Shown here: one piece after another, positions 1 to 7,658 of the stretch
How positions within the stretch are numbered: position 1 is the stretch's first letter
How the letters are laid out: each line of letters starts with the position of its first letter
Source: Euperipatoides rowelli
Lineage: Eukaryota; Onychophora; Udeonychophora; Euonychophora; Peripatopsidae
Reading direction: 5' to 3' (one strand)
Length of the DNA: 10,806 bases
Assembly: GCA_003024985.2 (NCBI GenBank)
Contig: PXIH01S0001537.1
Notes under the pieces: generated by a model
Told to the model about the DNA's origin: nothing
The model's database searches: none
What the model saw: only the letters and a program-made list of their open reading frames with translations
Translations under genes and position numbers: made by a program

Positions 1-690
1 CACAAGAACGAATCTTGCTTAGGTGCGCGGTATTCCCCCCACTTCCCCTAAACATTTTCTGGATACACCTTCCCGGTAGCAATTTATAAGTTTGATGGAT
101 GTGATTCAGGAATCAGTGGATGTAGGTGCATTTGAAGTTTTGCTGAATAACCATTCAATACTTTGCATCTGCTTCTATATGTGCTTTAATTTCTTCTTTG
201 TGCCTATCTTGGATTTTTTTCCGCAGTGGTACTTGCTGGCTGATGTTCGCATCTTCTTCTACCTGGGCCACACATGCAGGCTTAATGCCAAGTTTTATGG
301 TTTCAATGTAATGCCAATGATTCCTTTTAAACCATGACCATATCTCACCCATGTGGTCTCAATCCACATATGTATCACTCCAGATTCCATTCCAAAGACC
401 AGTATTGTGGAGCATAACATTGTCCTTTTAAAAAAAATTCTAGGACAATCTTTGACATTGTTGCAACAGATCTAATGTAGAACAAAGCATACCTAGTATA
501 GTTTTGGTGACCAGCTGCATAGAAATATGGCAGTATATTATGCACAGCTTCAATGTGCAAAGCCCAATCTCCTTCTCTTTCAGCTTGTACATATTAAATG
601 ATCAAGAATACAGTTTTAATGAACAGTCCACCCACAGTTTAGTTGTTTTACTTTTTGAGGCTAAGTCGAGGTGGCAGAAGATAGTATAAT
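1..690 (-). pseudogene. Decayed copy of an uncharacterised multicopy invertebrate protein family
   Basis: Read on the minus strand, this region gives protein-like segments in a consistent order but in shifting frames. From high to low coordinates they are: KTTKLWVD near 635; EREGDWALHIEAVHNILPYF and an AAGHQNYTRY segment at about 585-500; WNGIWSD at 374-394; IETTWVRYGHG followed by GIIGITLKP at 298-363; a lysine/glutamate-rich stretch (RHKEEIKAHIEADAK) near 160-205; and PLIPESHPSN with ATGKVYPENV near 45-110. I recognise this series from unnamed proteins that recur in cnidarian, mollusc and other marine invertebrate genomes, usually as ...LHL..V..MLPYFAAAGH..Y...A, WNGIWSD and IE.T.MR.GHGPGG. 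That is recollection, not a search. The copy is dead: in-frame stops occur, for example right after WNGIWSDTYVD, and at least three frame changes are needed. The left end may continue outside the window. Molecular function of the family is unknown to me; repetitiveness suggests a link to a mobile element, which is inference. Confidence 0.75.
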
Positions 691-2044
691 TTTTTTTGGT
701 GGGAAAATGTATTCAAAATTCCAACAGGGAAAACTGTTTGAAAGTAAGAAGCAGACAATAAATTTATTTTGGAGAGAAAGTTTTTAATAAAATCTGAAAA
801 TGCATGATTAAAATTTATACATGCACGATACAAATTATAATAGCCACAAAACATTGAGCGCTTTATATCTCAGTAATGGTGCCTCTTAAGATAAGATGTC
901 AAAGAACCAAAATTATGTAAAATTGTTATTATAAATTGTAATTAGACTTTTTTGGTCAGATGCCCTCTTTTTGAGAAAAATAGAAAATAAATTAAAAATG
1001 AAAAAATAGCAGCCATTTTTCCAATATGGTGGCCTTAACTGTAGTAGATTAGTGGTGATTTTTAATATGTTGTTCAGTAGATATATATAGCTTTCATCTG
1101 AGACCATAAACACCTTTGTACCATTTAATTCCAGGTCAAGACCAGGATATATGATGATTTTATGATTTCCATACCGTGGCAGACTCTATCTTGATTTACC
1201 CGAGATGCCCAAGGGTACTTAAGTGGTACCCGCTAATTCCATGGTATAAATACCCTATTTTATTAAAATCAGCAATAAAAAAAAACTTTAGATCTCAAAT
1301 TTGGGTTTAGCCCTCCGCTTCCGGACTAATTTGAATATAAAGTAATAAATGGCATGAATTATTCAAATGTTAATACATTACAGCTCCCTCTATTATTTCT
1401 TAAAAATAAAATAAAAATGATATTTATTAAATTGAATAAATGTTACATCTTAATTATTAGTTATAAGCTGGTTATAACAATTTGAACTATTTTCCTATGC
1501 TGCATAACAAAATTTACTTCTATGATATCATCACAAGTACCACACAACAGGTTTCCTTATAAGATTACTTGTAGCTCCAAATTATTTCATTAAAAACAAA
1601 TGAAATAGAAATGTTTTGAAAAACCAAAAGTTTAGACAACTAACTATTATAGAAGTTGTATTTTTTACTATTTGCAACATTTTTTGTATCTATTTTTAAG
1701 GCTAAAATCAGTGAGTTCCCGTTTTATTTGTTCCTTTAGTTATGTGGCTAAATGGACGAATATCAATTTAAAGATGTTTATACCGCCCCGCTGGTATGAA
1801 TGTACAGTTTTGTTTAGTTTAGGCTTTTACATTTTCTTACTTTCTACAGTGAGTCGCTGATTAAGTATTATTTATTTATATCACTTGCATTTAAGTCTAA
1901 TAAAAGTTTTGACTTCATTTCTTTGTTCATGTCTTCGTTCCTTTATTTGTGGTCAAGATCACTATAACATATTACACAAATTTAGTTATCAAAATACACT
2001 AACTTGTTTAAACTAATGTATGCCTACAAAATATAAAAAAGATT
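691..2044. other. AT-rich non-coding stretch
   Basis: No gene is visible. Short open frames here (for example minus strand 913-1113 and plus strand 1672-1860) have the low-complexity F/L/I/N/K/Y composition expected by chance in AT-rich DNA and match no family I recognise. The only local structure I see is a 19-nt near-palindrome at 1213-1231 (GGGTAC ... GTACCC) inside a slightly more GC-rich patch at about 1170-1255. Confidence 0.6.
1213..1231. repeat. Short inverted repeat GGGTAC/GTACCC
   Basis: Six-base perfect arms, 1213-1218 and 1226-1231, surround a 7-nt centre (TTAAGTG). It lies in a small patch richer in G and C than the surroundings. No function can be assigned. Confidence 0.5.
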
Positions 2045-2296
2045 GTAGTTAAGACAATAACATCTTATTTTTGCATTTAATCATTACTGATGTTTTATTG
2101 ATGATGGTATTGACCGATTATAAATTCTGCCTTAGATGGTGTTTTCAAGGTAGCCTATATTATATATTATTTGTACAGTGTAGTAGGAGTGAAATTGTCA
2201 GTTGAACTAAGATTTATAATCGGTCAATATCATCATCATCAATAAAATAATCATTATTGATTACATGCAAAAATAAAAAGTTATTGTCTTACCTAC
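2045..2296. mobile_element. Palindromic (foldback) MITE, ~252 bp
   Basis: The left arm at about 2045-2130 and the right arm at about 2208-2296 are reverse complements over roughly 85-90 bp, with scattered substitutions and one 3-nt indel in an ATG run. Shared landmarks are GTAG(T/G)TAAGACAATAAC at the outer ends, TTATTTTTGCAT next, TTTTATTGATGATG in the middle, and an identical 18-mer TATTGACCGATTATAAAT at the inner ends. A spacer of about 75 bp contains no open frame. TA dinucleotides sit symmetrically at 2046-2047 and 2294-2295, so a TA-target (Tc1/mariner-type) family is possible, but the exact end and the target duplication are uncertain. This architecture is typical of non-autonomous foldback MITEs. 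No transposase is present, so it would depend on an enzyme encoded elsewhere. Confidence 0.85.
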
Positions 2297-2400
2297 TTTA
2301 TGTAAAATTTGCATAAGTCGCATAGTGGAAATCTTTATAAACAATTTTTTAAACTGGTGTGATGTCTAAAAATGTAATATTTAAAAATTGGATTCTTTTT

Positions 2401-2675
2401 GACAAAACACTGGTTTTGAGAGACCACTATTTAATGATGAAAGGAAACATTTTTTAGACCACCTGCTTCGAAAGACCAAAATTTCATGATAACAGGTGGG
2501 GCCTTTTAAGACAGGTTTTCTTCTGACAAACCACCTGTCTTTAAATACCACTATTTCATGACACAACCAAGCCTGTATGGGGCTTGGGCCCAACACCCCT
2601 GTACACAAACACACAACTCCTATCTCCCAAATAGCTTAGAAACCATCTGCTTTAAAATCCACATAAGGTTCTTTT
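2401..2675. repeat. Degenerate tandem array, ACCACCTG/AGACCA unit
   Basis: A unit beginning about ACCACCTG(C/T)TT..AAA(G)ACCA and continuing ATTTCATGA recurs at roughly 2410-2440 (AGACCACTATTTAATGATG), 2458-2490 (ACCACCTGCTTCGAAAGACC), 2530-2561 (ACCACCTGTCTTTAAATACC) and 2641-2662 (ACCATCTGCTTTAAAATCC). Spacing is irregular, about 52, 72 and 111 bases, so the array is old or has lost parts. The minus-strand open frame at 2381-2614 merely reads through it and its peptide has an internally repeated look. Repeats built on a similar 'GACCACCTGTCTTTAAAGACCA' theme are, from memory, common in marine invertebrate DNA; this is unverified. Confidence 0.7.
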
Positions 2676-3300
2676 TCTCAAAATGTTCAAAATCCATGTG
2701 ATTGATCAAATTATTCATATCGTTATGTGAATCATGTAATATTGATATCTAACTTTTATCTTTTAGCCTCAAGATCACAAACTTTTGTATATATATATAA
2801 ATTCTTTTATTTAAAATAAAAAACAATATTTTATAATATTGGATTGGTTATTTTTTTTTTCTTCTTTACTATCTCAATTGTGAATATTTATAACTAATGT
2901 AATTTAATTTCAAAAGAAAAGAATCAGATGGAGGAAAAAAAATAATTATTTTAGTTTACAATTGATTATTGGACAGAAAATAAAAAAAAAGAATAATTTT
3001 TTTTAGTCTAATTTTTGATTTTGTAAAGAAATACTCACATATCTTTAACAGACTAAGATGTTTGTTTATTATTTCTGGTTTTCATTTGTACTACATGGAT
3101 AGGCCTAGTTATAGTTTTTTTTTTCTTCTCCGTTGATTAATGGATTTTTCTAATATTTGACCACAGCCTTTGAAAGAAATGAGAAAATGTCTCTAACAGG
3201 CAGATATCAATAATAATGTTTATAAAATATTCTTTCCATGCGGAAAATCTGTTCAGTCGCTTCAGAATTCAAAATGCATTCCATTTAGGAAAGCTTGATG
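2676..3300. other. AT-rich non-coding stretch
   Basis: Very AT-rich with several A and T homopolymers (for example 2851-2860, 3114-3124). No reading frame of interest and no strong repeat was found. A TAGGCCTA word lies near 3102. Confidence 0.6.
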
Positions 3301-3303
3301 AAA

Positions 3304-3336
3304 CCATCTGTAACGATGGCTTGCTATAAGGCAAGC
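3304..3336. repeat. Two adjacent small hairpins
   Basis: CCATC (3304-3308) pairs with GATGG (3315-3319), and GCTTGC (3319-3324) pairs with GCAAGC (3331-3336) around a 6-nt loop TATAAG. The two stems abut and share one G. A further weak GAGA/TCTC pairing follows at about 3342-3354. No known RNA family was recognised. Confidence 0.45.
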
Positions 3337-3559
3337 TCTCCGAGATGAATTTCTCAGAAATTAAAAATTGTATTCTGAACTAGTTTATTTTAATTACTAA
3401 CCTAGACGAAAAACCCATTTTAGAGTTGTAATACAACAGGCCCTAGTTATCCCCCACCATCTCTTCTGCCCACTTATTGGTTTAAAAACGAAAAAAAAAA
3501 ACGTTATTTGCAAATTCTAAAAGTGCTAATGTAGATTTACATAAAGTCATTTTAATCCT

Positions 3560-3620
3560 GGCGGGAAAAACCTCACGCATGCGCTTATCAATAAAGATGA
3601 GGAAACATTGCCCTTATATA
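3560..3620. promoter_or_regulatory. Possible promoter-like cluster (E2F-like, NRF1-like and TATA-like words)
   Basis: GGCGGGAAAA at 3560-3569 contains GCGGGAAA, matching the E2F consensus complement GCGSSAAA. ACGCATGCGC at 3575-3584 differs by one base from the NRF1 palindrome GCGCATGCGC. A TTATATA word lies at 3614-3620. GC-rich words this close together stand out in an AT-rich region. No coding exon or transcript start is recognisable downstream, so chance occurrence is quite possible. Confidence 0.22.
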
Positions 3621-3648
3621 GGATTTTGACTGTCTGTGATAATTATCT

Positions 3649-3664
3649 TTGGTAATGCTACCAA
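3649..3664. repeat. Inverted repeat TTGGTA/TACCAA
   Basis: Perfect 6-bp arms (3649-3654 and 3659-3664) flank ATGC. TACC at 3659-3662 can also pair with GGTA at 3674-3677. It lies just upstream of the 20-bp palindrome. Confidence 0.5.
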
Positions 3665-3684
3665 TTTCTCATCGGTAGTTTATT

Positions 3685-3704
3685 GTGAAATTAATTAATT
3701 TCAC
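3685..3704. repeat. Perfect 20-bp palindrome
   Basis: GTGAAATTAATTAATTTCAC equals its own reverse complement over all 20 positions. The core TTAATTAATT is the type of AT-rich site bound by homeodomain dimers, but that is only a resemblance. Confidence 0.8.
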
Positions 3705-3738
3705 CATTAAATATTTTTTTAAAACAATGATTCACAGC

Positions 3739-3790
3739 CAGTGCCGGATCTACAAATTTCGACTTCCCTTCCCTGCAAAAAATAATGACC
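3739..3790 (+). other. Isolated hAT-like terminus (CAGTGCCGGATCTAC)
   Basis: CAGTGCCGGATCTAC starting at 3739, followed by a short C-rich stretch, resembles the CAGNG-type ends of hAT transposons. I found no matching inverted end (GTAGATCCGGCACTG-like) in the window and no target duplication, so at most this is a solitary relic. Confidence 0.25.
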
Positions 3791-4188
3791 CCCTCCAGCT
3801 CCCACCTATTTTTATAACCTCAAAAATTTTATTTTTTATTTAACATCATTCTGTTTTGAAAATAATCACTTTCAAATTCCTGTGAAAGGATTCAGAGCAC
3901 AGGCTTTTGTTATTTTCTCATATTAACATAGACCTTTCAATATTTTCAATACCAAACATTCTGACAAAAAAAAATTAGCTATATGGTATTAAACATTATG
4001 ATGATCATCTAATTTTCCTACTGAAGAATGCACCCAACTAATGTGAACTTTAGTTGGGTGCTATTATTTAACTGTATAATTGAAGGATCAAATTTTAAAA
4101 TCCCCCCTAAGTCCTGTGTTAAGAAATTTTAAAACAGACCTTATTGCAATGCTAAGTGCCAGAGTCTTGTGAAAATAAAATGGACTTG
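3791..4188. other. AT-rich non-coding stretch
   Basis: No reading frame or family match. Apart from the C-rich tail of the hAT-like end it contains only the hairpin at 4030-4061. Confidence 0.6.
4030..4061. repeat. Perfect 11-bp hairpin
   Basis: GCACCCAACTA (4030-4040) and TAGTTGGGTGC (4051-4061) are exact reverse complements separated by 10 nt (ATGTGAACTT). The stem is unusually GC-balanced for this region. No T-tract pattern or RNA family suggests a specific role. Confidence 0.75.
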
Positions 4189-4459
4189 GGGATCTTGGTC
4201 AGATTCCGTTATATGCCCACCAATATGACTGGTGATAGTAAACTGAAATTATATAGATCGGCGCTCAGCAAAAGATTATTTTACCTCTAGATTGATTATC
4301 CTAGAGTTCAGGGTTACGGTAAGGTTAGGACTGTAAATAAAATATATTAAAATAGGAGAGAAAAAATACTAATTCCACATGCCTCTACGTTTTAGTTGTC
4401 ATGCCACTCCTTAACGTAAATTATGTTGGTAGGCAGATAACGGAATCTGACGGGATCTT
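4189..4459 (+). mobile_element. MITE copy 1 with 8-bp target duplication (element 4197-4451)
   Basis: The element begins GGTCAGATTCCGTTAT at 4197 and ends ATAACGGAATCTGAC at 4451; the inverted ends extend imperfectly for about 30 bp (..TGCCCACCAATAT versus ..TGCCTACCAACAT). It is directly flanked by GGGATCTT at 4189-4196 and 4452-4459, a perfect 8-bp direct repeat consistent with a target-site duplication. The interior (255 bp in all) has no open frame. A second copy lies in reverse orientation at 8475-8719, with shared internal words GGCGCTCAGCAAA(A/G)G and AAGGTTAGGACTGTAAA. An 8-bp duplication fits hAT-type integration, but the ends are not classical CAGNG, so the superfamily is only suggested. 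Confidence 0.9.
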
Positions 4460-5160
4460 TTATATTGGACTCGACAATTATATAATACAACATTCCTTTC
4501 ATAAATACAATATTTCCTTTAAACAATATAGCAGCTATAATGTATTACATAATTATTACTTGCCAAATTTAAGTTGATTGAATTCGGCAGAATAATACCT
4601 ATTACAGTAATAATTGTTTGTACAAATACAAATGAACAGTCTAAAAAATCTGCAATCAAATCACATATTTAGAAGGTCTTCTTTTTTTTATTTAATTTTG
4701 GCAAAGTCATTTAGAAGTTGTTGTTGATGTTTACCCAAAGCACAAGTAATGAATGTTCTCGAGTCTCTGCTGTCCCATACCATTTTGCAGGAAGGTTTTA
4801 ATTATTTTAAGTAATTATTTTCTGCAGATGCTAATGATTGGTTAAGTTAGGAACAGAATTATAACAGCAGAAACTCTAGAAAACTAGGATTGTACTGTAG
4901 GCTAATTCTCATACAAAAGTCGTGCTAAATCATACACAGAAGAACTTTTTATACCTCATGTTTAAGGGCTATTTGAAGACAAGGCAGTTCAGATGTAAAC
5001 TAAGGACCAGTGTCGGAAAGGCCTGGCCTGACCAACTGACAATCGTCGCAAGCCAAGAGGACCCTTTGAAATTTTTTTTTTTTTTTTAATTTTTATTTAG
5101 GTAGGCTAATTAACGAAAAATAAAAGTTATCAAGAATGCAGGAACCTCACGTTGAAGGGG
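4460..5160. other. AT-rich non-coding stretch with a possible lone hAT-like end
   Basis: No gene. CAGTGTCGGAAAGGCCTGG starting at 5008 resembles a hAT-type terminus (CAGTGYCGGA), and shares that word, in the same direction, with 3739. No partner end was found. A T-run of about 15 bases follows at 5073-5088. Confidence 0.5.
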
Positions 5161-5440
5161 TGGATAGGTCTGTTGTCCCAGTGCCCCCNCTCCCCCCCCC
5201 CCCCCATGTTTGAACAAAATATATAAGAAACTACATAGTTATGACCAGAATGATAGGATGGGGGACCNATAGGTTCGGTAAAGGTAAACCAGGGAACTAT
5301 ATAGGGATGGTAAATAGAAACAAAATGAGCCTACAACTAAAAAAAAAAGCTTATCAAATTTTAAAAAAGGCTGGCTACGGCTCTGGAGTCAAGGGCCCTT
5401 GACCGTTCTCAGCCGGGGGCCCAAAGGGAAGCCTGATCGA
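5161..5440. other. GC-rich, low-complexity patch with ambiguous bases
   Basis: Contains a 14-base C run (5192-5205), an N at 5189 and an N at 5268, so assembly is weak here. A GC-rich tract at about 5373-5425 (GGGCCC words, CTGGCTACGGCTCTGG) resembles non-coding ends of transposons but no paired terminus or target duplication could be fixed. The minus-strand frame of the neighbouring hAT relic runs into this tract and loses homology there. Confidence 0.5.
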
Positions 5441-5449
5441 CATTGCGAA

Positions 5450-6780
5450 GGACCAATATCTTTGCTGTAATTTCTCTGCTTTTGATATCAGTTTATCATC
5501 TGTTAGCTCTATTAAGATGTTACGGAATAGAACTGAGAACATGGCAGTAACTAGATCAACTGACATGACATGTTTTTGAACACATTAAACCTGAAAAAAG
5601 ACTCACTGTTCGAGAACCTATAGTCCAGTGAAAATCCATCAAAATGTTTCTTTACTTTAGACATTCTTTTTTGCTTGAAATCTGGATTAATACCCCATTT
5701 TTCAGCTACTCTATTTGCCTCTTCTTTCATCTGATCATACTGTTGCCTGAACTCTTCATATTTTATTTGCTTCTTCTTAATGTTGATTCTGCCTGTTCAA
5801 GATCTTTATTCTTCCTTGCAGAAAATGAAATGATGTACGTAACTTTGTGATGATTTTTGAGAACAGAACTGAAAGGAACAGAAATTCAAAGCACTCCATT
5901 GTCTTTATAAGATGATTTGCCTCACTGATCTCATCATTATTATGACTGAAAAAGCTGATTTTTCTAAGACTTTTCATATTATATCATCATAACTAAATCT
6001 GAGAGCAAGTAAGGATCTGTATCTTACTACCCATCTAGTTGGGTTCAGTTTTTTTTCAGAGTAACTTGGGAATCACCAGGAAATGATGAAAGAATATCCC
6101 ACCTGTTTATACTGTGACCAAAAATACACACCAGTATCGATCCCTGAAGAGTGCATAAAAATGTTACTATCTCTTTAATATTCTTAACTGTACCAGTAAT
6201 AATGAAGTTTAAATTATGACTGTACAATGTATGTATATGGCCTTCTGTATGTGTTATGTTTTCTACTGAACTTCTAACACCCACTCATAATGGTGGCTCT
6301 ATCATATCCTTGACCCCTGCACTTTGAAATGTCCAAACCTTTTCTTTGTAAAGCAGTTTGATCTCAAAGATGTAGGAAAGCCTCCTCTATTTCTATTTTC
6401 ATGCTATCACAATCTCAAATACCGTAGATCTGTTTTATCCTTATTTTGTTTGCAATTAACATAACGCAACCCAAAACTCATTTGGTCCTTTTTTTGATAC
6501 AACACGGTGTCAATAATCAAGGAAAAAATGCTTTATTTATGTTTTTTTTTCAATTCTGCCCATTTTGAGGAGCGGCAATGAATTATTTGATTGTGTATAT
6601 GATGACAGGGATTTTGTATGTCCCTTTGGTATACTGACTATTCTAGTTATTATGTTTCATATTTTGAGAACAAATGAACAAGACAAAAAAATTTCCATCA
6701 TAGTTTCCATCATCCTCATTTGTGCTTTTAAGAACAAGTGTGGTTTTGGCCAAAGTAAGTATTATGTCAAAAAACAAACC
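5450..6780 (-). pseudogene. Decayed hAT-superfamily transposase (ZMYM1-like / DUF4371 type)
   Basis: The minus strand carries the order of motifs expected for a ZMYM1-like/DUF4371 hAT transposase. A start-proximal segment with DDGNYDGNFF lies near 6690-6715. SIFSLIIDT with the first catalytic-type Asp at 6509-6511 is followed by KKDQMSFGLRYV at about 6460-6495. GLDISKCRGQGYD, with the second catalytic-type Asp, ends at 6301 (CRGQGYD at 6301-6321), then IMSG at 6280-6291. A YSHNLN..I segment lies at about 6200-6225, NPTRW at 6031-6045, and EANHLIKTMECFEF near 5885-5930. AEKWGINPDFKQKR ends about 5665, and TAMFSVLF with ELTDDKL and KAEKLQQRY lies at about 5455-5550. Stops (for example 6274-6276 and 5551-5553) and at least six frame changes make it non-functional. 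The C-terminal dimerisation region (family motif like 'ASAERSFS') is missing, so the copy is also truncated. In life the enzyme would excise and insert hAT DNA in the nucleus. Family assignment is from motif recognition without a search. Confidence 0.88.
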
Positions 6781-7020
6781 TTTCCAGAACCTGGGCCTAA
6801 AAATGTTCCTTATATTACCTCTCTCTTTCCACATTATCAGAATTGTGGTTGGCAAAACAAAGTTGATCAGGGTGACATTAAGCAAAGTGTGCATTTTCGA
6901 AAAAATTAGCCAAGAAACTTTAGCCAGGTGCACTATCCAATAAAATATGACGAGTGAATGGTCATTTAGCATAGTCGTATTCTTACAAGTTATGTTTATG
7001 TTAGATTGAATCTAAGAAGA
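6781..7020. other. Possible 5' extension of the hAT relic, no clear homology
   Basis: Open frames exist on both strands over about 6565-6972, overlapping each other. The part above 6780 does not read as any recognisable transposase segment in any minus-strand frame. It could be the transposon's 5' untranslated DNA or unrelated sequence. Confidence 0.4.
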
Positions 7021-7165
7021 TTTTTTTTTAGTTGTCAGGACGTTTTGTCACCTTTTAAGTAGAATTTTAGAAGCTTTATTTTTGTTTTTTTTGTGCTTGA
7101 CATGACATTTTGTCACTTTTTTGCTACAATTTGAGAAACTTTTTTTTTGGTTGTAAGTATGTTTC
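7021..7165. repeat. 65-bp tandem repeat, about 2.2 copies
   Basis: Copy 1 (7021-7085) and copy 2 (7086-7150) align at a period of 65: a T-run, then GTTGTCAGGACGTTTTGTCA versus GCTTGACATGACATTTTGTC, and AGAAGCTTT versus AGAAACTTT. For example the word C(G/A)TTTTGTCAC starts at 7041 and at 7106. A third, shortened unit starts with the T-run at 7141 and GTTGTAAGTATG. Divergence between units is considerable, so duplication is old. Confidence 0.65.
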
Positions 7166-7325
7166 TTCTAGTATTTACTAAATCTGAAATTAAATTAATT
7201 TTTTTGGGGGGGTCGGTAATCTATAAACATTTATTACAATTGGCTAACATTATATTAAATACTTAGATTTTGGGTTGGTCTCATTCTTACAAAGGGTTTG
7301 CAGGTTATAAATTAAAATATTTCAG

Positions 7326-7362
7326 AAGGGGGTGGAGGGGGTCTGAACCCATAACCCCCCTT
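7326..7362. repeat. GC-rich hairpin AAGGGGG/CCCCCTT
   Basis: Seven-base perfect arms (7326-7332 and 7356-7362) enclose a G-rich then C-rich loop with an inner GGGT/ACCC pairing. It stands out against AT-rich flanks and resembles non-coding parts of decayed transposons. Confidence 0.4.
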
Positions 7363-7419
7363 ACCGTACACACTTGGTCATTAATGATATGCATATGACC
7401 CTTCATCATTAATCCAATT

Positions 7420-7658
7420 TGCACAGGTAAGTCACCTTAATGCCAAGTATTTATATGATTGCAGTAGCATGTCCTGGGTTTGAATCTAGATTAATGCTTT
7501 ATTATAAGATTCTCATATGTTTTGAACTATTGGTTCTGGCCAAACAAAAATATGTGTAGTGGTAGAGGGTCAAATACTACTTTAGCTAGGTTCAAACCCA
7601 CATTAGTGCCTTCACATGATCTAGGTTCAAGCTCACAATTAATGCCTTCATAATAATG
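7420..7658. repeat. Diverged ~35-bp repeat family
   Basis: Two adjacent copies at 7586-7620 and 7621-7655 begin CTAGGTTCAA and share TTA(G/A)TGCCTTCA. A weaker third copy lies at 7474-7508 (CTGGGTTTGAATCTAGATTA then ATGCTTTATTATAAG), and a still weaker one near 7424-7450 (AGGTAAGTCACCTTAATGCC). GTTCAAACC at 7591-7599 happens to fit the pol III B-box consensus GWTCRANNC, but no A-box or tRNA fold was found. Confidence 0.6.

Noticed and set aside
1672-1860. 62-aa plus-strand frame as a small gene
   Set aside because: Phenylalanine- and leucine-rich low-complexity product with no supporting motif, start context or neighbour.
5178-5391. CAGTGCCCCC at 5178 and CAGAGCCGTAGCCAG (minus strand from 5391) as paired hAT ends
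   Set aside because: Similarity ends after about seven bases and the 8-bp flanks (TGTTGTCC and GAGTCAAG) do not match.
6565-6909. Longest plus-strand open frame (114 aa)
   Set aside because: It overlaps antisense to the hAT relic's 5' part, has no recognisable domain, and its composition is that of chance reading in AT-rich DNA.
7021-7150. CRISPR-like array
   Set aside because: Units are directly adjacent 65-bp tandem copies with no repeat-spacer alternation, in eukaryote-like DNA.
7586-7610. tRNA gene or intact SINE suggested by GTTCAAACC
   Set aside because: No A-box, acceptor stem or cloverleaf could be drawn around it.
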